Assembly: GCA_035293845.1 (NCBI GenBank)
Contig: DATGMB010000037.1
Span: 1 to 49,950 of the forward strand
Length of the DNA: 49,950 nt
Origin: DATGMB01 sp035293845
Lineage (GTDB): Bacteria; Acidobacteriota; Terriglobia; Bryobacterales; Bryobacteraceae
Direction: 5' to 3'
Below the pieces are notes generated by a model, which was not told the DNA's origin, ran no database searches, and was given only the letters and a program-made list of their open reading frames with translations. Positions 20,288 to 27,889 of the stretch are shown piece by piece. The translations under genes were made by a program, and so were the position numbers. Position 1 is the first letter of the stretch, and each line of letters opens with the position of its first letter.

Positions 20288-20302
20288 GCCACTTACGGCC
20301 AT

Positions 20303-20329
20303 TTGCCGCAATTGCGGAAGATGCGGCAA
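20303..20329. promoter_or_regulatory. Operator-like nested palindromes
   Basis: TTGCCGCA (20303-20310) is repeated in inverted form as TGCGGCAA (20322-20329). Within this lies a perfect 12-base palindrome, CCGCAATTGCGG (20306-20317). It sits just after the excisionase-type HTH gene and about 130 bases before the low-complexity gene, a natural place for an operator. Its binding protein is a guess (the HTH protein next door). Confidence 0.45.
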
Positions 20330-20459
20330 TCGGCGCATCGGGGAGCGCCGCCGCTGTGGGAACATCGATTCGGCAACCCCTTCGTGATTGCCTGCACGAC
20401 CGGCCGGACGCTTCGGCCGAAACGGAACGTGGCAATAAGCAATAAGGAGAACCCAAATT

Positions 20460-20987
20460 ATGATGACGTACGATCCGCAAACCTATGCCTTGGGAACAAT
20501 TCAGACCTCCCCGTACGCGGGCATGCAGCCCCCGGGAATCAATCCGCTGGCGTTCGTTCAGCACCAGACGGGAGGTTTACAAGGCTATGCGGGCGGCATC
20601 TCCCCCTACGGTACGATCCATCCGCAGCAACAGTTGGCGCTCCTCAGTGCACAGAACCCGCTGCTCGCGGCGGCGTTACACGCGCAGTTGACGGGCGGCG
20701 TGCAGCACCCCATCCTGACGGCGATCCAGAATCCGCTGCTCGCGGCACAGAATCCGCTGTTGGCCGCTGCCGTACAGCATCCGCTGTTTGCGGCCGCCGC
20801 GCTGCAGGGCCATCCCGGGGTGCCGTACGGCCAGCAGCAGGCCTTCGCTCCATACGGCCAGATCTCGCCCTTCGGCGCTTCGCCGTTCGGGCAGATCGGC
20901 ATTTCGCCGTTCGGCCAGATCGGATATCCGCTCGCTCCGCAAACGCTGATCGCTCCTCAGACCGCCTTCGGGGCTCGGCCCTGGTGA
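20460..20987 (+). CDS. Low-complexity protein with Q-(N/H)-P-L-L-A-A repeats
   Basis: A 175-residue protein of no family I recognise. It has no Cys, no signal peptide and no TM helix, and is rich in Gln, Pro, Ala, Gly, Leu and Tyr. The unit Q-(N/H)-P-(L/I)-(L/F)-x-A occurs at about residues 65, 82, 90, 97 and 106, and a second unit S-P-F-G-(Q/A) occurs three times between about 135 and 153. Tyr, Gln and Pro-Phe-Gly spacing is reminiscent of self-assembling or phase-separating polymers. A clean GGAG ribosome site precedes it, with the direct repeat GCAATAAGCAATAA in front. It starts 172 bases after the HTH gene and is followed in 18 bases by the SIMPL gene, so the two are probably co-transcribed. 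Confidence 0.75.
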   Translation: MMTYDPQTYALGTIQTSPYAGMQPPGINPLAFVQHQTGGLQGYAGGISPYGTIHPQQQLALLSAQNPLLAAALHAQLTGGVQHPILTAIQNPLLAAQNPLLAAAVQHPLFAAAALQGHPGVPYGQQQAFAPYGQISPFGASPFGQIGISPFGQIGYPLAPQTLIAPQTAFGARPW

Positions 20988-21005
20988 GCGGGCGCGGGGC
21001 AGAGA

Positions 21006-22037
21006 ATGAGCAGGAATCGCGGGCGTGCAGGCCGCGGGACGTCGCGTCCCCGCATCGAAGCGCCCGCAACTCCTCCTGAAGAGACCGCGCCGGAGGAAGC
21101 CGCGGCGGGCGCTGCGCCGGCCGCGGCAGCGGCGGAATCCGGACGGATCGCGCCGCCCGGACCGGCGGCGGACGGTTTCGAATCGGAAGAGCAAAGACAA
21201 AGAGAAGAAAAGGAAACCATCGTGACACCAACACAAGCTTTTCAGGCGCAAGCGAGACAGATGGAAGGTGTGGCGGTTGTAGGAGAAGCGGTGCGCCGGG
21301 TGCCGCCCGAGAGCGCCGAGTTTCTGGTCGAGCTTACGGTGACCTCCGGTTCGGTCGCGCAGGCGATTCGGGATCACACGGCGAAATTGCAGCAATTGGC
21401 GGTCGCCGCGGCCTCGATCGGAATTCAGGCCAACGACCTGCAAACCGTCTCGATGAATGTTTACAATCTGTTTTCTCCGGCTATGCCTGGCTTGACGGCG
21501 GTCGGCGCTTATGGCGCGATCCCGCAGATCGGGCCGGGGGCGATGAATCCGTTTGCCTCTGCCGCGCCGCCGGGCGCCCACGCCAGCGGTTACGGCGCGC
21601 AGGCCGGCGGTTACGGCGGGCAGGCCGAGGTCCAGTTCGGCTCCTATCAGGTCCGCGGGCTGATTCGCCTGGTCGTGCGCGATCCAAGCCGGGTCGGCGA
21701 AGTCGTTCAGACTGCGATACGGGCCGGCGCGATCCCCGTCGGGCCGCTGACGTTCCGCGCCTCGGACGAGGCCGTCGCCCGCAGAGCGGCCCTCGAGGCT
21801 GCCGGGGCAGACGCCAGGACTAAAGCCGAGACTCTGGCGCGTTCGATGGGCAAGGCCATCGGCGATGCCGTCGTGGTCACCGAAGATGTGGTCGTCTCGA
21901 ACGGCGCGTATGGCGCGCTGCGCGCCGCCATGCCCGGGCTATTCGGCTCCGGCGCGCCTGCCGCAATCGGCGAGTTGGAATACTACGCCCGGGTTTCGGC
22001 GAACTTCAGGTTCAACGATTCGGGGCTTCAGCCGTAG
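21006..22037 (+). CDS. SIMPL-domain (DUF541) protein with low-complexity insertion
   Basis: A 343-residue protein whose SIMPL domain begins near residue 84 (QMEGVAVVGEAVRRVPPESA) and ends at the C-terminus (ELEYYARVSANFRF). The family (BP26/Omp28-like) is usually exported and forms ring or channel-like oligomers. Here no signal peptide is seen. Residues ~157-214 are a Gly/Ala/Tyr/Pro/Gln-rich insertion similar in composition to the gene upstream. The first ~72 residues are an Ala/Pro/Glu-rich leader. A GTG at 21222, with AGGAA six bases before it, is a strong alternative start that would give 271 residues and drop that leader. It ends two bases from the stop of the convergent gene. Confidence 0.8.
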   Translation: MSRNRGRAGRGTSRPRIEAPATPPEETAPEEAAAGAAPAAAAAESGRIAPPGPAADGFESEEQRQREEKETIVTPTQAFQAQARQMEGVAVVGEAVRRVPPESAEFLVELTVTSGSVAQAIRDHTAKLQQLAVAAASIGIQANDLQTVSMNVYNLFSPAMPGLTAVGAYGAIPQIGPGAMNPFASAAPPGAHASGYGAQAGGYGGQAEVQFGSYQVRGLIRLVVRDPSRVGEVVQTAIRAGAIPVGPLTFRASDEAVARRAALEAAGADARTKAETLARSMGKAIGDAVVVTEDVVVSNGAYGALRAAMPGLFGSGAPAAIGELEYYARVSANFRFNDSGLQP

Positions 22038-22039
22038 CC

Positions 22040-22555
22040 TCACGCTCCGGCAGCCGCTTGTGCCAGGAAACCGATCGGCCGCCGTGGAGTCGCGGGTTGC
22101 GGTCCGAACATCGCGTTTAACTGCTGAAGCAGAGCGAGAATCTGCGCGTTCTGCTCCTGCTGCCGGAGTTCCATCGCATCCACCTTGCGCGCCAGTTCCC
22201 GGGTGGAAGTTCGCGTTGCATCTGCCTGGGCAATCGGATTGTAAGCGCGAATCAGTTCGTGGCGTAGCGCGAACCGCTGGGCGGTGGTGGAGTAAGGCAG
22301 CGGCAAGGCGGCGATGTACAATTCGTCCATCCTGCCGGCCGGCGGTACCCAGCCGTCGAAGTCCAGGGCACTGTGGCCGTTGTTCCCGAATTCCCCGAAG
22401 TAGAGCGGCTGAAACGGCTTAGGTGCCCATTGCGCCTGTTTTGCAAGGACCACGAACAGGCCCGCGCATACTGGCTGGCGCCACTCGGAAAGACGAGCCG
22501 GCTCCGTAAACACCCAATCGTTGAACCGTATTCCCGGAACCCACCAGAGTGACAT
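22040..22555 (-). CDS. GIY-YIG-like protein with C-terminal coiled coil
   Basis: A 171-residue protein. Residues 32-54 (G-L-F ... L-Y-F-G) and the helix HELIRAYNP at 99-107 resemble a degenerate GIY-YIG nuclease core, where G-I-Y, Y-I-G and a terminal ...L-I-x-x-Y-N-P are conserved. The catalytic Arg and Glu cannot be placed with confidence. Residues ~112-145 form a Gln-rich amphipathic helix, likely a coiled coil, and the tail is Ala/Pro-rich. No ribosome site is obvious. It converges on the SIMPL gene with two bases between stops, so transcription of one may limit the other. Family assignment is inference. Confidence 0.6.
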   Translation of the reverse strand: MSLWWVPGIRFNDWVFTEPARLSEWRQPVCAGLFVVLAKQAQWAPKPFQPLYFGEFGNNGHSALDFDGWVPPAGRMDELYIAALPLPYSTTAQRFALRHELIRAYNPIAQADATRTSTRELARKVDAMELRQQEQNAQILALLQQLNAMFGPQPATPRRPIGFLAQAAAGA

Positions 22556-22713
22556 TTTTCACACCGCCTGTGTCGTAATCAAATTTACATCCTCCCGCCG
22601 CCTTTGGCAATTTCCAGTGCGGTGGCCCCGCTGTCCCGCTTCGATCGTTTCAGCATGCGAAACGCCCCGGGCCGCCCGCGCCCCCGTTGACGCGCGGCGC
22701 AAAGGAGGGAATC

Positions 22714-22776
22714 ATGGGAACGGTGAAGAACACGTGCTCACCGAAAAACAGACCGCCCTCATTCATGGCGCGCTGA
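22714..22776 (+). CDS. Possible 20-codon leader peptide before rhaI
   Basis: AGGAGG (22703-22708) stands at ideal distance from an ATG at 22714, but that ATG is out of frame with the isomerase. It opens a 20-codon frame (MGTVKNTCSPK ... ending FMAR) that stops at 22774-22776, inside the isomerase gene. Either it is a translated leader that couples or attenuates rhaI, or a one-base change has split the true N-terminus of the isomerase. Confidence 0.4.
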   Translation: MGTVKNTCSPKNRPPSFMAR

Positions 22777-23927
22777 GCGCCTTCCAGATCGAACTGCCCT
22801 CCTGGGGCTTCGCCAACACGGGGACCCGCTTCGGCAAATTTCTGCAGCCGGCTGCGGCGTCCACCATTGCCGAAAAGTTCAGCGATGCCGGGCAGGTGCA
22901 TCGCTGGACCGGCGTATGCCCCACGGTCGCGCTGCACGTTCTGTGGGATCTGCCCGGCGGTATCGCGGACCTCCCCGAAATCGAGGCGATGGCTGCACAG
23001 CACGGGCTGCGCCCGGGCTCAATCAATCCCAATACGTTCCAGGATCAGATTTATAAGCACGGCTCGCTCGGCAACCCCGATCCGGAGGTCCGCCGCGCCG
23101 CGCTCGATCACCTGCTGGCGAGCGCCGAAATCGCGCGCCGCCTGGGAAGCCGCGATCTTTCGCTGTGGTTCGCGGACGGCTCGAACTATCCCGGCACGCA
23201 AAACATCCGGCATCGCCGCCGCTGGTTCGCGGAAGGCTTGAGCGCGGTACACCAGCAGCTCGGCGTGAGCCAGCGCATGCTGGTGGAATATAAGCCGTTC
23301 GAGCCGGCTTTTTACCACACCGATATCGCGGATTGGGGCATGGCGCTGGTGCTGGCGCAGGCCGCCGGTCCGCGCGCGAAGGTGCTGGTGGACACCGGCC
23401 ACCACTACCAGGGACAGAACATCGAGCAGATCGTGGCCTGGCTGCTCGATCTGGACATGCTCGGCGGCTTCCACTTCAACGACCGCCGGTATGCGGATGA
23501 CGACCTCACCATGGGCTCGATCGACCCCTATCAGGTTTTCCGCATTTTTCACGAGATCCTGCATTTCGAGTGGGAGACCGGACGCCGCGCCGATATCGCC
23601 TTCATGATCGACCAGAGCCATAACCTGAAGGGCAAGATCGAGGCGATGATCCAGACCGTTTTCGCCGCCATGGAGCTGTACGCCAAGGCCGCGCTGGTCG
23701 ATCGCGCGCGGCTCGCCGGCTTACAGCAGCGCTGCGAGCTGGTGGACGCGGAGAACTGCCTGAAGGACGCCTTTTCGACCGACGTGCGGCCGGCCATCCG
23801 CGAATGGGCGGTGGCGCGCGGCCTGCCCGCCGATCCCATGGACGCGTTTCGCCAGAGCGGATATCTCGAGCGCATCACCACCGAGCGCGCAGCGCGCAAC
23901 GCCGCGGGCGTCTCGACGTACGCGTAG
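22734..23927 (+). CDS. rhaI: L-rhamnose isomerase, RhaI (Pseudomonas stutzeri type)
   Basis: A 397-residue TIM-barrel, metal-dependent isomerase that converts L-rhamnose to L-rhamnulose and often accepts other aldoses. Family segments are LPSWGFANTGTRFGKF, the metal-binding Glu in EYKPFEPAFYHTDI, the Asp/His pair in VLVDTGHHYQGQNIE, the GGFHFNDRRYADDDL loop and MIDQSHN. The first in-frame start that fits the family is GTG 22734, although it has only a weak ribosome site (see the leader frame just upstream). It converges on the regulator gene 23 bases away. A kinase and aldolase for rhamnulose are not in the window. Confidence 0.9.
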   Translation: MLTEKQTALIHGALSAFQIELPSWGFANTGTRFGKFLQPAAASTIAEKFSDAGQVHRWTGVCPTVALHVLWDLPGGIADLPEIEAMAAQHGLRPGSINPNTFQDQIYKHGSLGNPDPEVRRAALDHLLASAEIARRLGSRDLSLWFADGSNYPGTQNIRHRRRWFAEGLSAVHQQLGVSQRMLVEYKPFEPAFYHTDIADWGMALVLAQAAGPRAKVLVDTGHHYQGQNIEQIVAWLLDLDMLGGFHFNDRRYADDDLTMGSIDPYQVFRIFHEILHFEWETGRRADIAFMIDQSHNLKGKIEAMIQTVFAAMELYAKAALVDRARLAGLQQRCELVDAENCLKDAFSTDVRPAIREWAVARGLPADPMDAFRQSGYLERITTERAARNAAGVSTYA

Positions 23928-23950
23928 TGAAACTCGCGCGGGCGCCGGCC

Positions 23951-25021
23951 CTAATCCCGGATTCCCAGCAAACTGTCGTTCGGGTAGAGGTGGTCCACAT
24001 TTTCCGGCGTGACCACCTGATGGTTGACAAACACCGCCGGCGGCACGGCCTTGCGCGCCAGAATGTCGAGCGCCAGACGGATCAGGCCGTCCCCGTATTT
24101 TTCCGGGAAATACGCCACCGAGGCCACCAGCCGGGTGCTCGAATTTCGCATCTCGGCGCGCGCCTCGGGCTCGGCATTCTGGCCGGCGATGGCGCATTCG
24201 GGTGCCCGCCCCGCCTCCTGAAACGCGCGCAGCGCCCCCAGCGCGCTCGAATCGTTCGCCGCTCCGACCAGAATGCGGCGCGCCCGCGTTTCCCGCAGAT
24301 GCTTGCGCACACGATCGAGCGTGGCCGCGAACTGGCCGTCGCCATCGATCGGGACCGTGCGAAGCGGCTGCGCCGGCCGCAAGGACTCGTGCAGCCCGGC
24401 CACGAAGCCGCGCATCCGCGCTTTCGGCAGGGCGCCCGCGCGCTGGATCTCCACCAGCAAAATCTCCTCCGCTTCGCCTCCCCAATGCCGCTTCGCCCAC
24501 CGCCCCAGGTGAGTACCCGCCATGAGGCCGGCCTGGTAGTTATTCGCGCCGAAATACGTGGCCCCTGGATGGGGAATGTCGATCGCGATGAAAGGAATGT
24601 TGGCTTCCAGGTACTTCGAGGCGATGGCGGGCGCGGCCACTTCGTCGGTCTGGAATTCGATGACCAGGTCGACCTGCTCGCGGATCAGGTAATCGGCGCT
24701 GCGCAGCGCGATCTTGGCCTGATAGCGATTGTTGACCGTGATCAATTCGATATGCTCGCGCTCGGCGGCCCGCGCCAGCCCGGCGGCCACCTCACGGTCA
24801 AACGAGGTTTCCTGTCCCTGGGCCGCGTAGCCGATGCGGTAAAGCCGGCGGCGCCGCACCTCGCTCGCCAGCCGGTAATGGTTCTCCCCGACCTTGTCCA
24901 GAAATCCGCACTGGTGCAGGGTATAGAGCAGGCGGAAGCACATGCCCTTGTGAAAGCCGGTGCGCGCCACCACGTCGCGCAGCCGTAGAACGTCTCCCGG
25001 GTTCTCGAAGGCATCGAGCAC
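23951..25021 (-). CDS. IclR-HTH / sugar-binding (Peripla_BP) fusion regulator
   Basis: About 356 residues. The N-terminus is an IclR-like winged helix (VVARTGFHKGMCFRLLYTLH, then CGFLDKVGENHYRLA). From residue ~70 to the end it is a type-1 periplasmic-binding-protein domain of the LacI/ribose-binding kind (QVDLVIEFQTD, ANIPFIAIDIPHPGATYFGA, ILVGAANDSSALGALRAF). It has no signal peptide, so it should act in the cytoplasm as a sugar-sensing transcription factor, probably for the rhamnose genes around it. GTG 25021 cuts the HTH short: homology continues upstream in frame (YLVKSLVHAARVLDAFENP) to a TAA with no ATG, GTG or TTG before it. A CTG at 25078 may be the true start. Confidence 0.8.
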   Translation of the reverse strand: MLDAFENPGDVLRLRDVVARTGFHKGMCFRLLYTLHQCGFLDKVGENHYRLASEVRRRRLYRIGYAAQGQETSFDREVAAGLARAAEREHIELITVNNRYQAKIALRSADYLIREQVDLVIEFQTDEVAAPAIASKYLEANIPFIAIDIPHPGATYFGANNYQAGLMAGTHLGRWAKRHWGGEAEEILLVEIQRAGALPKARMRGFVAGLHESLRPAQPLRTVPIDGDGQFAATLDRVRKHLRETRARRILVGAANDSSALGALRAFQEAGRAPECAIAGQNAEPEARAEMRNSSTRLVASVAYFPEKYGDGLIRLALDILARKAVPPAVFVNHQVVTPENVDHLYPNDSLLGIRD

Positions 25022-25119
25022 ACGCGCGGCGTGGACGAGGCTCTTGACCAGATAGCGGCGCTGGGTGGAATTCGGCAGAACGCCGTTTTATCAGTTTTGC
25101 ATTGCGGAACGCAAGCGCC

Positions 25120-26058
25120 TCATACCCGCTGCGGGGAATGGGACCGCGCGGCGTCCCTTTCCACTTCGTCCATCTCGGCGCGGCCGAGTTTCCATGCCGC
25201 GGCGGCGGCATTCTCCCGCGCCTGTTCGGGTGTGCTGGCTCCCGCGATGACGGAAGCTACCGCGGGCTGCGCTGCCAGCCACGAGATGGCCAATTCCACC
25301 AGCGTATGGTTCTGCCGCTCGGCGAACTGGCGCAGCCGCTCGGCCCATTCGAGGTTCTCTTGCGTGAAGACCTTCGGGCCGAATCCCGTGTCCGCGCGGC
25401 TGCCGGCCGGAGGCGGGCAGCCGGGCCGGTATTTGCCGGTCAGCAGTCCGTTGGCCAGCGGGAAATAAGGGATGAAGGCGATGCCCTGCCGCACGCACTC
25501 CGGCAGCACTTCAGCCTCGGGCTCGCGGTGCAGCAGACTGTACTCGTTCTGCACGCTGGCAAAGCGAACGCCCCCCGGCGGCACGGCGCGCGCGGCTTCG
25601 CGGAGCTGCTCGGCGGAGAAATTCGAGCAGCCGATCTCCCGCACCTTGCCGGCCTCGACCAGCCGGCTGAGCGCCCCGAGCGTATCGGCGATGGGCGTCT
25701 CCGGATCGGGTTGGTGGAGCTGATACAGGTCGATCACGTCGGTATTCAGGCGGCGCAGGCTGTCTTCGCAGGCGCGCTGCACGTACTCCGGCCGCGCGCC
25801 GCGGCGCGTTTCATCCAGCTTCATCCCGAACTTGGTGGCGATGACGACGCCCGCGCGCAAGCCTCCGAGGGCGCGCCCCAGGAACTCCTCGCTGCTGCCG
25901 TTGCCGTACAGATCCGCGGTATCGAAAAACGTGATGCCGGCGTCGAGGGCGGCGCGCACCACCTCGGCCGACGCCTCGCGATCGATGCGCCATCCGAAGT
26001 TGTTGCAGCCGAGACCAACAATCGATACGTCCAACTGTCCAATGCGGCGAACTTCCAC
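25120..26058 (-). CDS. Aldo/keto reductase
   Basis: A 312-residue NADPH-dependent oxidoreductase with the (beta/alpha)8 barrel of the AKR family. The catalytic tetrad is visible: D46 (FFDTADL), Y51 (YGNG), K76 (ATKFG) and H115 (YQLHQPD). The coenzyme-binding end (ASVIAGASTPEQARENAAA) is intact. The GTG start follows a GAGAGG ribosome site. It lies 98 bases upstream of the regulator on the same strand and may share its transcript. The natural substrate is unknown; L-glyceraldehyde or a related sugar aldehyde would suit the neighbours, but that is a guess. Confidence 0.88.
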   Translation of the reverse strand: MEVRRIGQLDVSIVGLGCNNFGWRIDREASAEVVRAALDAGITFFDTADLYGNGSSEEFLGRALGGLRAGVVIATKFGMKLDETRRGARPEYVQRACEDSLRRLNTDVIDLYQLHQPDPETPIADTLGALSRLVEAGKVREIGCSNFSAEQLREAARAVPPGGVRFASVQNEYSLLHREPEAEVLPECVRQGIAFIPYFPLANGLLTGKYRPGCPPPAGSRADTGFGPKVFTQENLEWAERLRQFAERQNHTLVELAISWLAAQPAVASVIAGASTPEQARENAAAAAWKLGRAEMDEVERDAARSHSPQRV

Positions 26059-26140
26059 GGGACCTCTCTCCTTACCAGTCTCCTACGAGTGCGATGCGAC
26101 GCGGGCATTTCGCGATGCCCCGCGATGTTATCCTGGGTAC

Positions 26141-27889
26141 TTGATCCGCTTGGCCTCCGCCCGTTTTGCGATTGCCCCGCTGATGGTCTGTCTGGCCGTG
26201 GCGCAGGGTCCGGCGCCGCCCGCGCGAATCTCCATACCAGGGGCCCCACAGCACCCGGAGCGCAGCGAGGTGCTCCTGGATACGATGGCCCAGGAGTTGA
26301 ACCGCAATTTCGGCGCTCTCAAGCAGAAAGCCGATCCGGCCCCTTATTTTATCAGCTACGAAATCACGGAAATCGCGTACCGTTCGGTCGCGGCGACGCT
26401 CGGAGCGCTGACGGCCAACAACGGCGGCGCGACGCGCACGCTGGATGTCTCGGTACGGGTCGGGTCGCCGCAGCTCGATAATTACCGGCGCGTGCCGGGC
26501 GACCGCGGCCAGGTGACCTCCGGCGCGCTGATCAGCGCCGACGATAATCCCAATGCCATCAAACACCGCCTATGGCTGGAGACGGACCGCGCCTACCGCA
26601 CCGCCGCCGAGCGGCTCATTCGCATTAAAACCAACACCCAGGTGAAAGTGGCGGCCCAGGATGATTCCGGCGATTTTTCCACTGAAAAGCGCGCCGTATC
26701 CGAAGAGGACGTGCCGCCGCTCACGTTCGACGCCGGAGATTGGGCGGCGCGCATCCGCAAGCTGTCCGACCGCTTCCGCAACTATCCGGGCGTGCTGACC
26801 TCACAGGTGGCCGTTTCCGCTGAGACCGATACCCGGTATTTCGTGAATACCGAAGGCACGCGGATCCGCCACGGCCGGGGCTACGCCCGGATCGCCATTT
26901 CGGCCTCCGCCAAAGCGGCGGACGGCGAAGACCTCGGCACCTTCGAGACCTTCGAAGCCGTGGAGCCGGATGGGCTGCCGGATGAAAAGGCGATCCTCGC
27001 GGCGATCGATCGCGTGGCCACGGATCTCACCAATCTTCTGCATGCGCCCGAGGCCGAGCCGTTCGTCGGCCCTGCGATCTTTTCCGGCCGCGCCGCCGGC
27101 GTGTTCTTTCACGAAATCTTCGGCCACCGCGTGGAGGGCCACCGCCAGAAGGATGAGAGCGAAGGCCAGACCTTCACGCGCAGCATCGGGACCAAGGTCC
27201 TGCCCGATTTCCTCAGCGTGGTCTTCGATCCCACGCGGCGCCAGGTCAATGGCATCGACCTGAACGGCTGGTACGACTACGACGACGAGGGCGTCAAGGC
27301 CCAGAAAGTGACCGCCGTCGATCACGGCGTGCTCAAGACCTTCCTGATGTCGCGCTCGCCCGTGAAAGGCTTTTCGCAATCGAACGGCCACGGCCGCCGG
27401 CAGCCGGGGCTGGAAGTCGTCTCCCGGCAGTCCAACCTGATTGTCGAATCGTCTAATGCGGTTTCCGATGCCAAACTGCGCGAGATGCTGATCGCCGAAG
27501 TCAAGCGGCAGAACAAACCCTACGGGCTCTACTTCCAGGACATCACCGGCGGTTTCACCACCACCGCGCGTGCCGGGCTGCAGGCGTTTAAAGTGATTCC
27601 CGTGATCGTCTACCGCGTGTACCCGGACGGCCGGCCGGACGAACTGGTGCGCGGCGCCGATATCGTGGGAACGCCGCTGGCGAGCTTCGCCAAGATCCTG
27701 GCGACCGGCAACAAGCCGGAGGTATTCAACGGCTACTGCGGCGCTGAGTCCGGCAGCGTGCCGGTGTCTGCGGTCTCCCCGTCCATCCTGGTCTCCGAAA
27801 TCGAAATCGAAAAGAAGGCAAAATCCAACAACCGCCCGCCGCTGCTGCCGCCGCCGACGGAGCTCGAAACCAGGGGGGCAAGACAGTGA
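26141..27889 (+). CDS. Exported TldD-like metalloprotease (HExxxH present)
   Basis: A 582-residue member of the TldD/PmbA (U62) family. The first ~24 residues look like a signal peptide (ARFAIAPLMVCLAVAQGPA), which cytoplasmic TldD lacks. The active-site motif is at residues 324-328, H-E-I-F-G-H, inside FFHEIFGHRVEGHRQKD, and the family's RQPGLEV...SNLIVE and YGLYFQDITGGFTT segments follow. It is ~100 residues longer than E. coli TldD. The TTG at 26141 is the only start that keeps the whole signal peptide; no ribosome site is seen, and TTG 26150 is an alternative. It overlaps the next gene, a partner without the motif, by four bases. The C-terminus is a short Pro-rich tail. Confidence 0.85.
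   Translation: MIRLASARFAIAPLMVCLAVAQGPAPPARISIPGAPQHPERSEVLLDTMAQELNRNFGALKQKADPAPYFISYEITEIAYRSVAATLGALTANNGGATRTLDVSVRVGSPQLDNYRRVPGDRGQVTSGALISADDNPNAIKHRLWLETDRAYRTAAERLIRIKTNTQVKVAAQDDSGDFSTEKRAVSEEDVPPLTFDAGDWAARIRKLSDRFRNYPGVLTSQVAVSAETDTRYFVNTEGTRIRHGRGYARIAISASAKAADGEDLGTFETFEAVEPDGLPDEKAILAAIDRVATDLTNLLHAPEAEPFVGPAIFSGRAAGVFFHEIFGHRVEGHRQKDESEGQTFTRSIGTKVLPDFLSVVFDPTRRQVNGIDLNGWYDYDDEGVKAQKVTAVDHGVLKTFLMSRSPVKGFSQSNGHGRRQPGLEVVSRQSNLIVESSNAVSDAKLREMLIAEVKRQNKPYGLYFQDITGGFTTTARAGLQAFKVIPVIVYRVYPDGRPDELVRGADIVGTPLASFAKILATGNKPEVFNGYCGAESGSVPVSAVSPSILVSEIEIEKKAKSNNRPPLLPPPTELETRGARQ

Noticed and set aside
21025..21225. A 66-residue, very basic protein inside the start of the SIMPL gene
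   Set aside because: It lies in a shifted frame of a gene with good codon use. Its Arg/Lys content follows from the GC-rich and GAA/AAG-rich codons of the real frame.
25832..26140. N-terminal extension of the TldD-like protein
   Set aside because: That stretch is antisense to the aldo/keto reductase, and the signal peptide begins at 26141.
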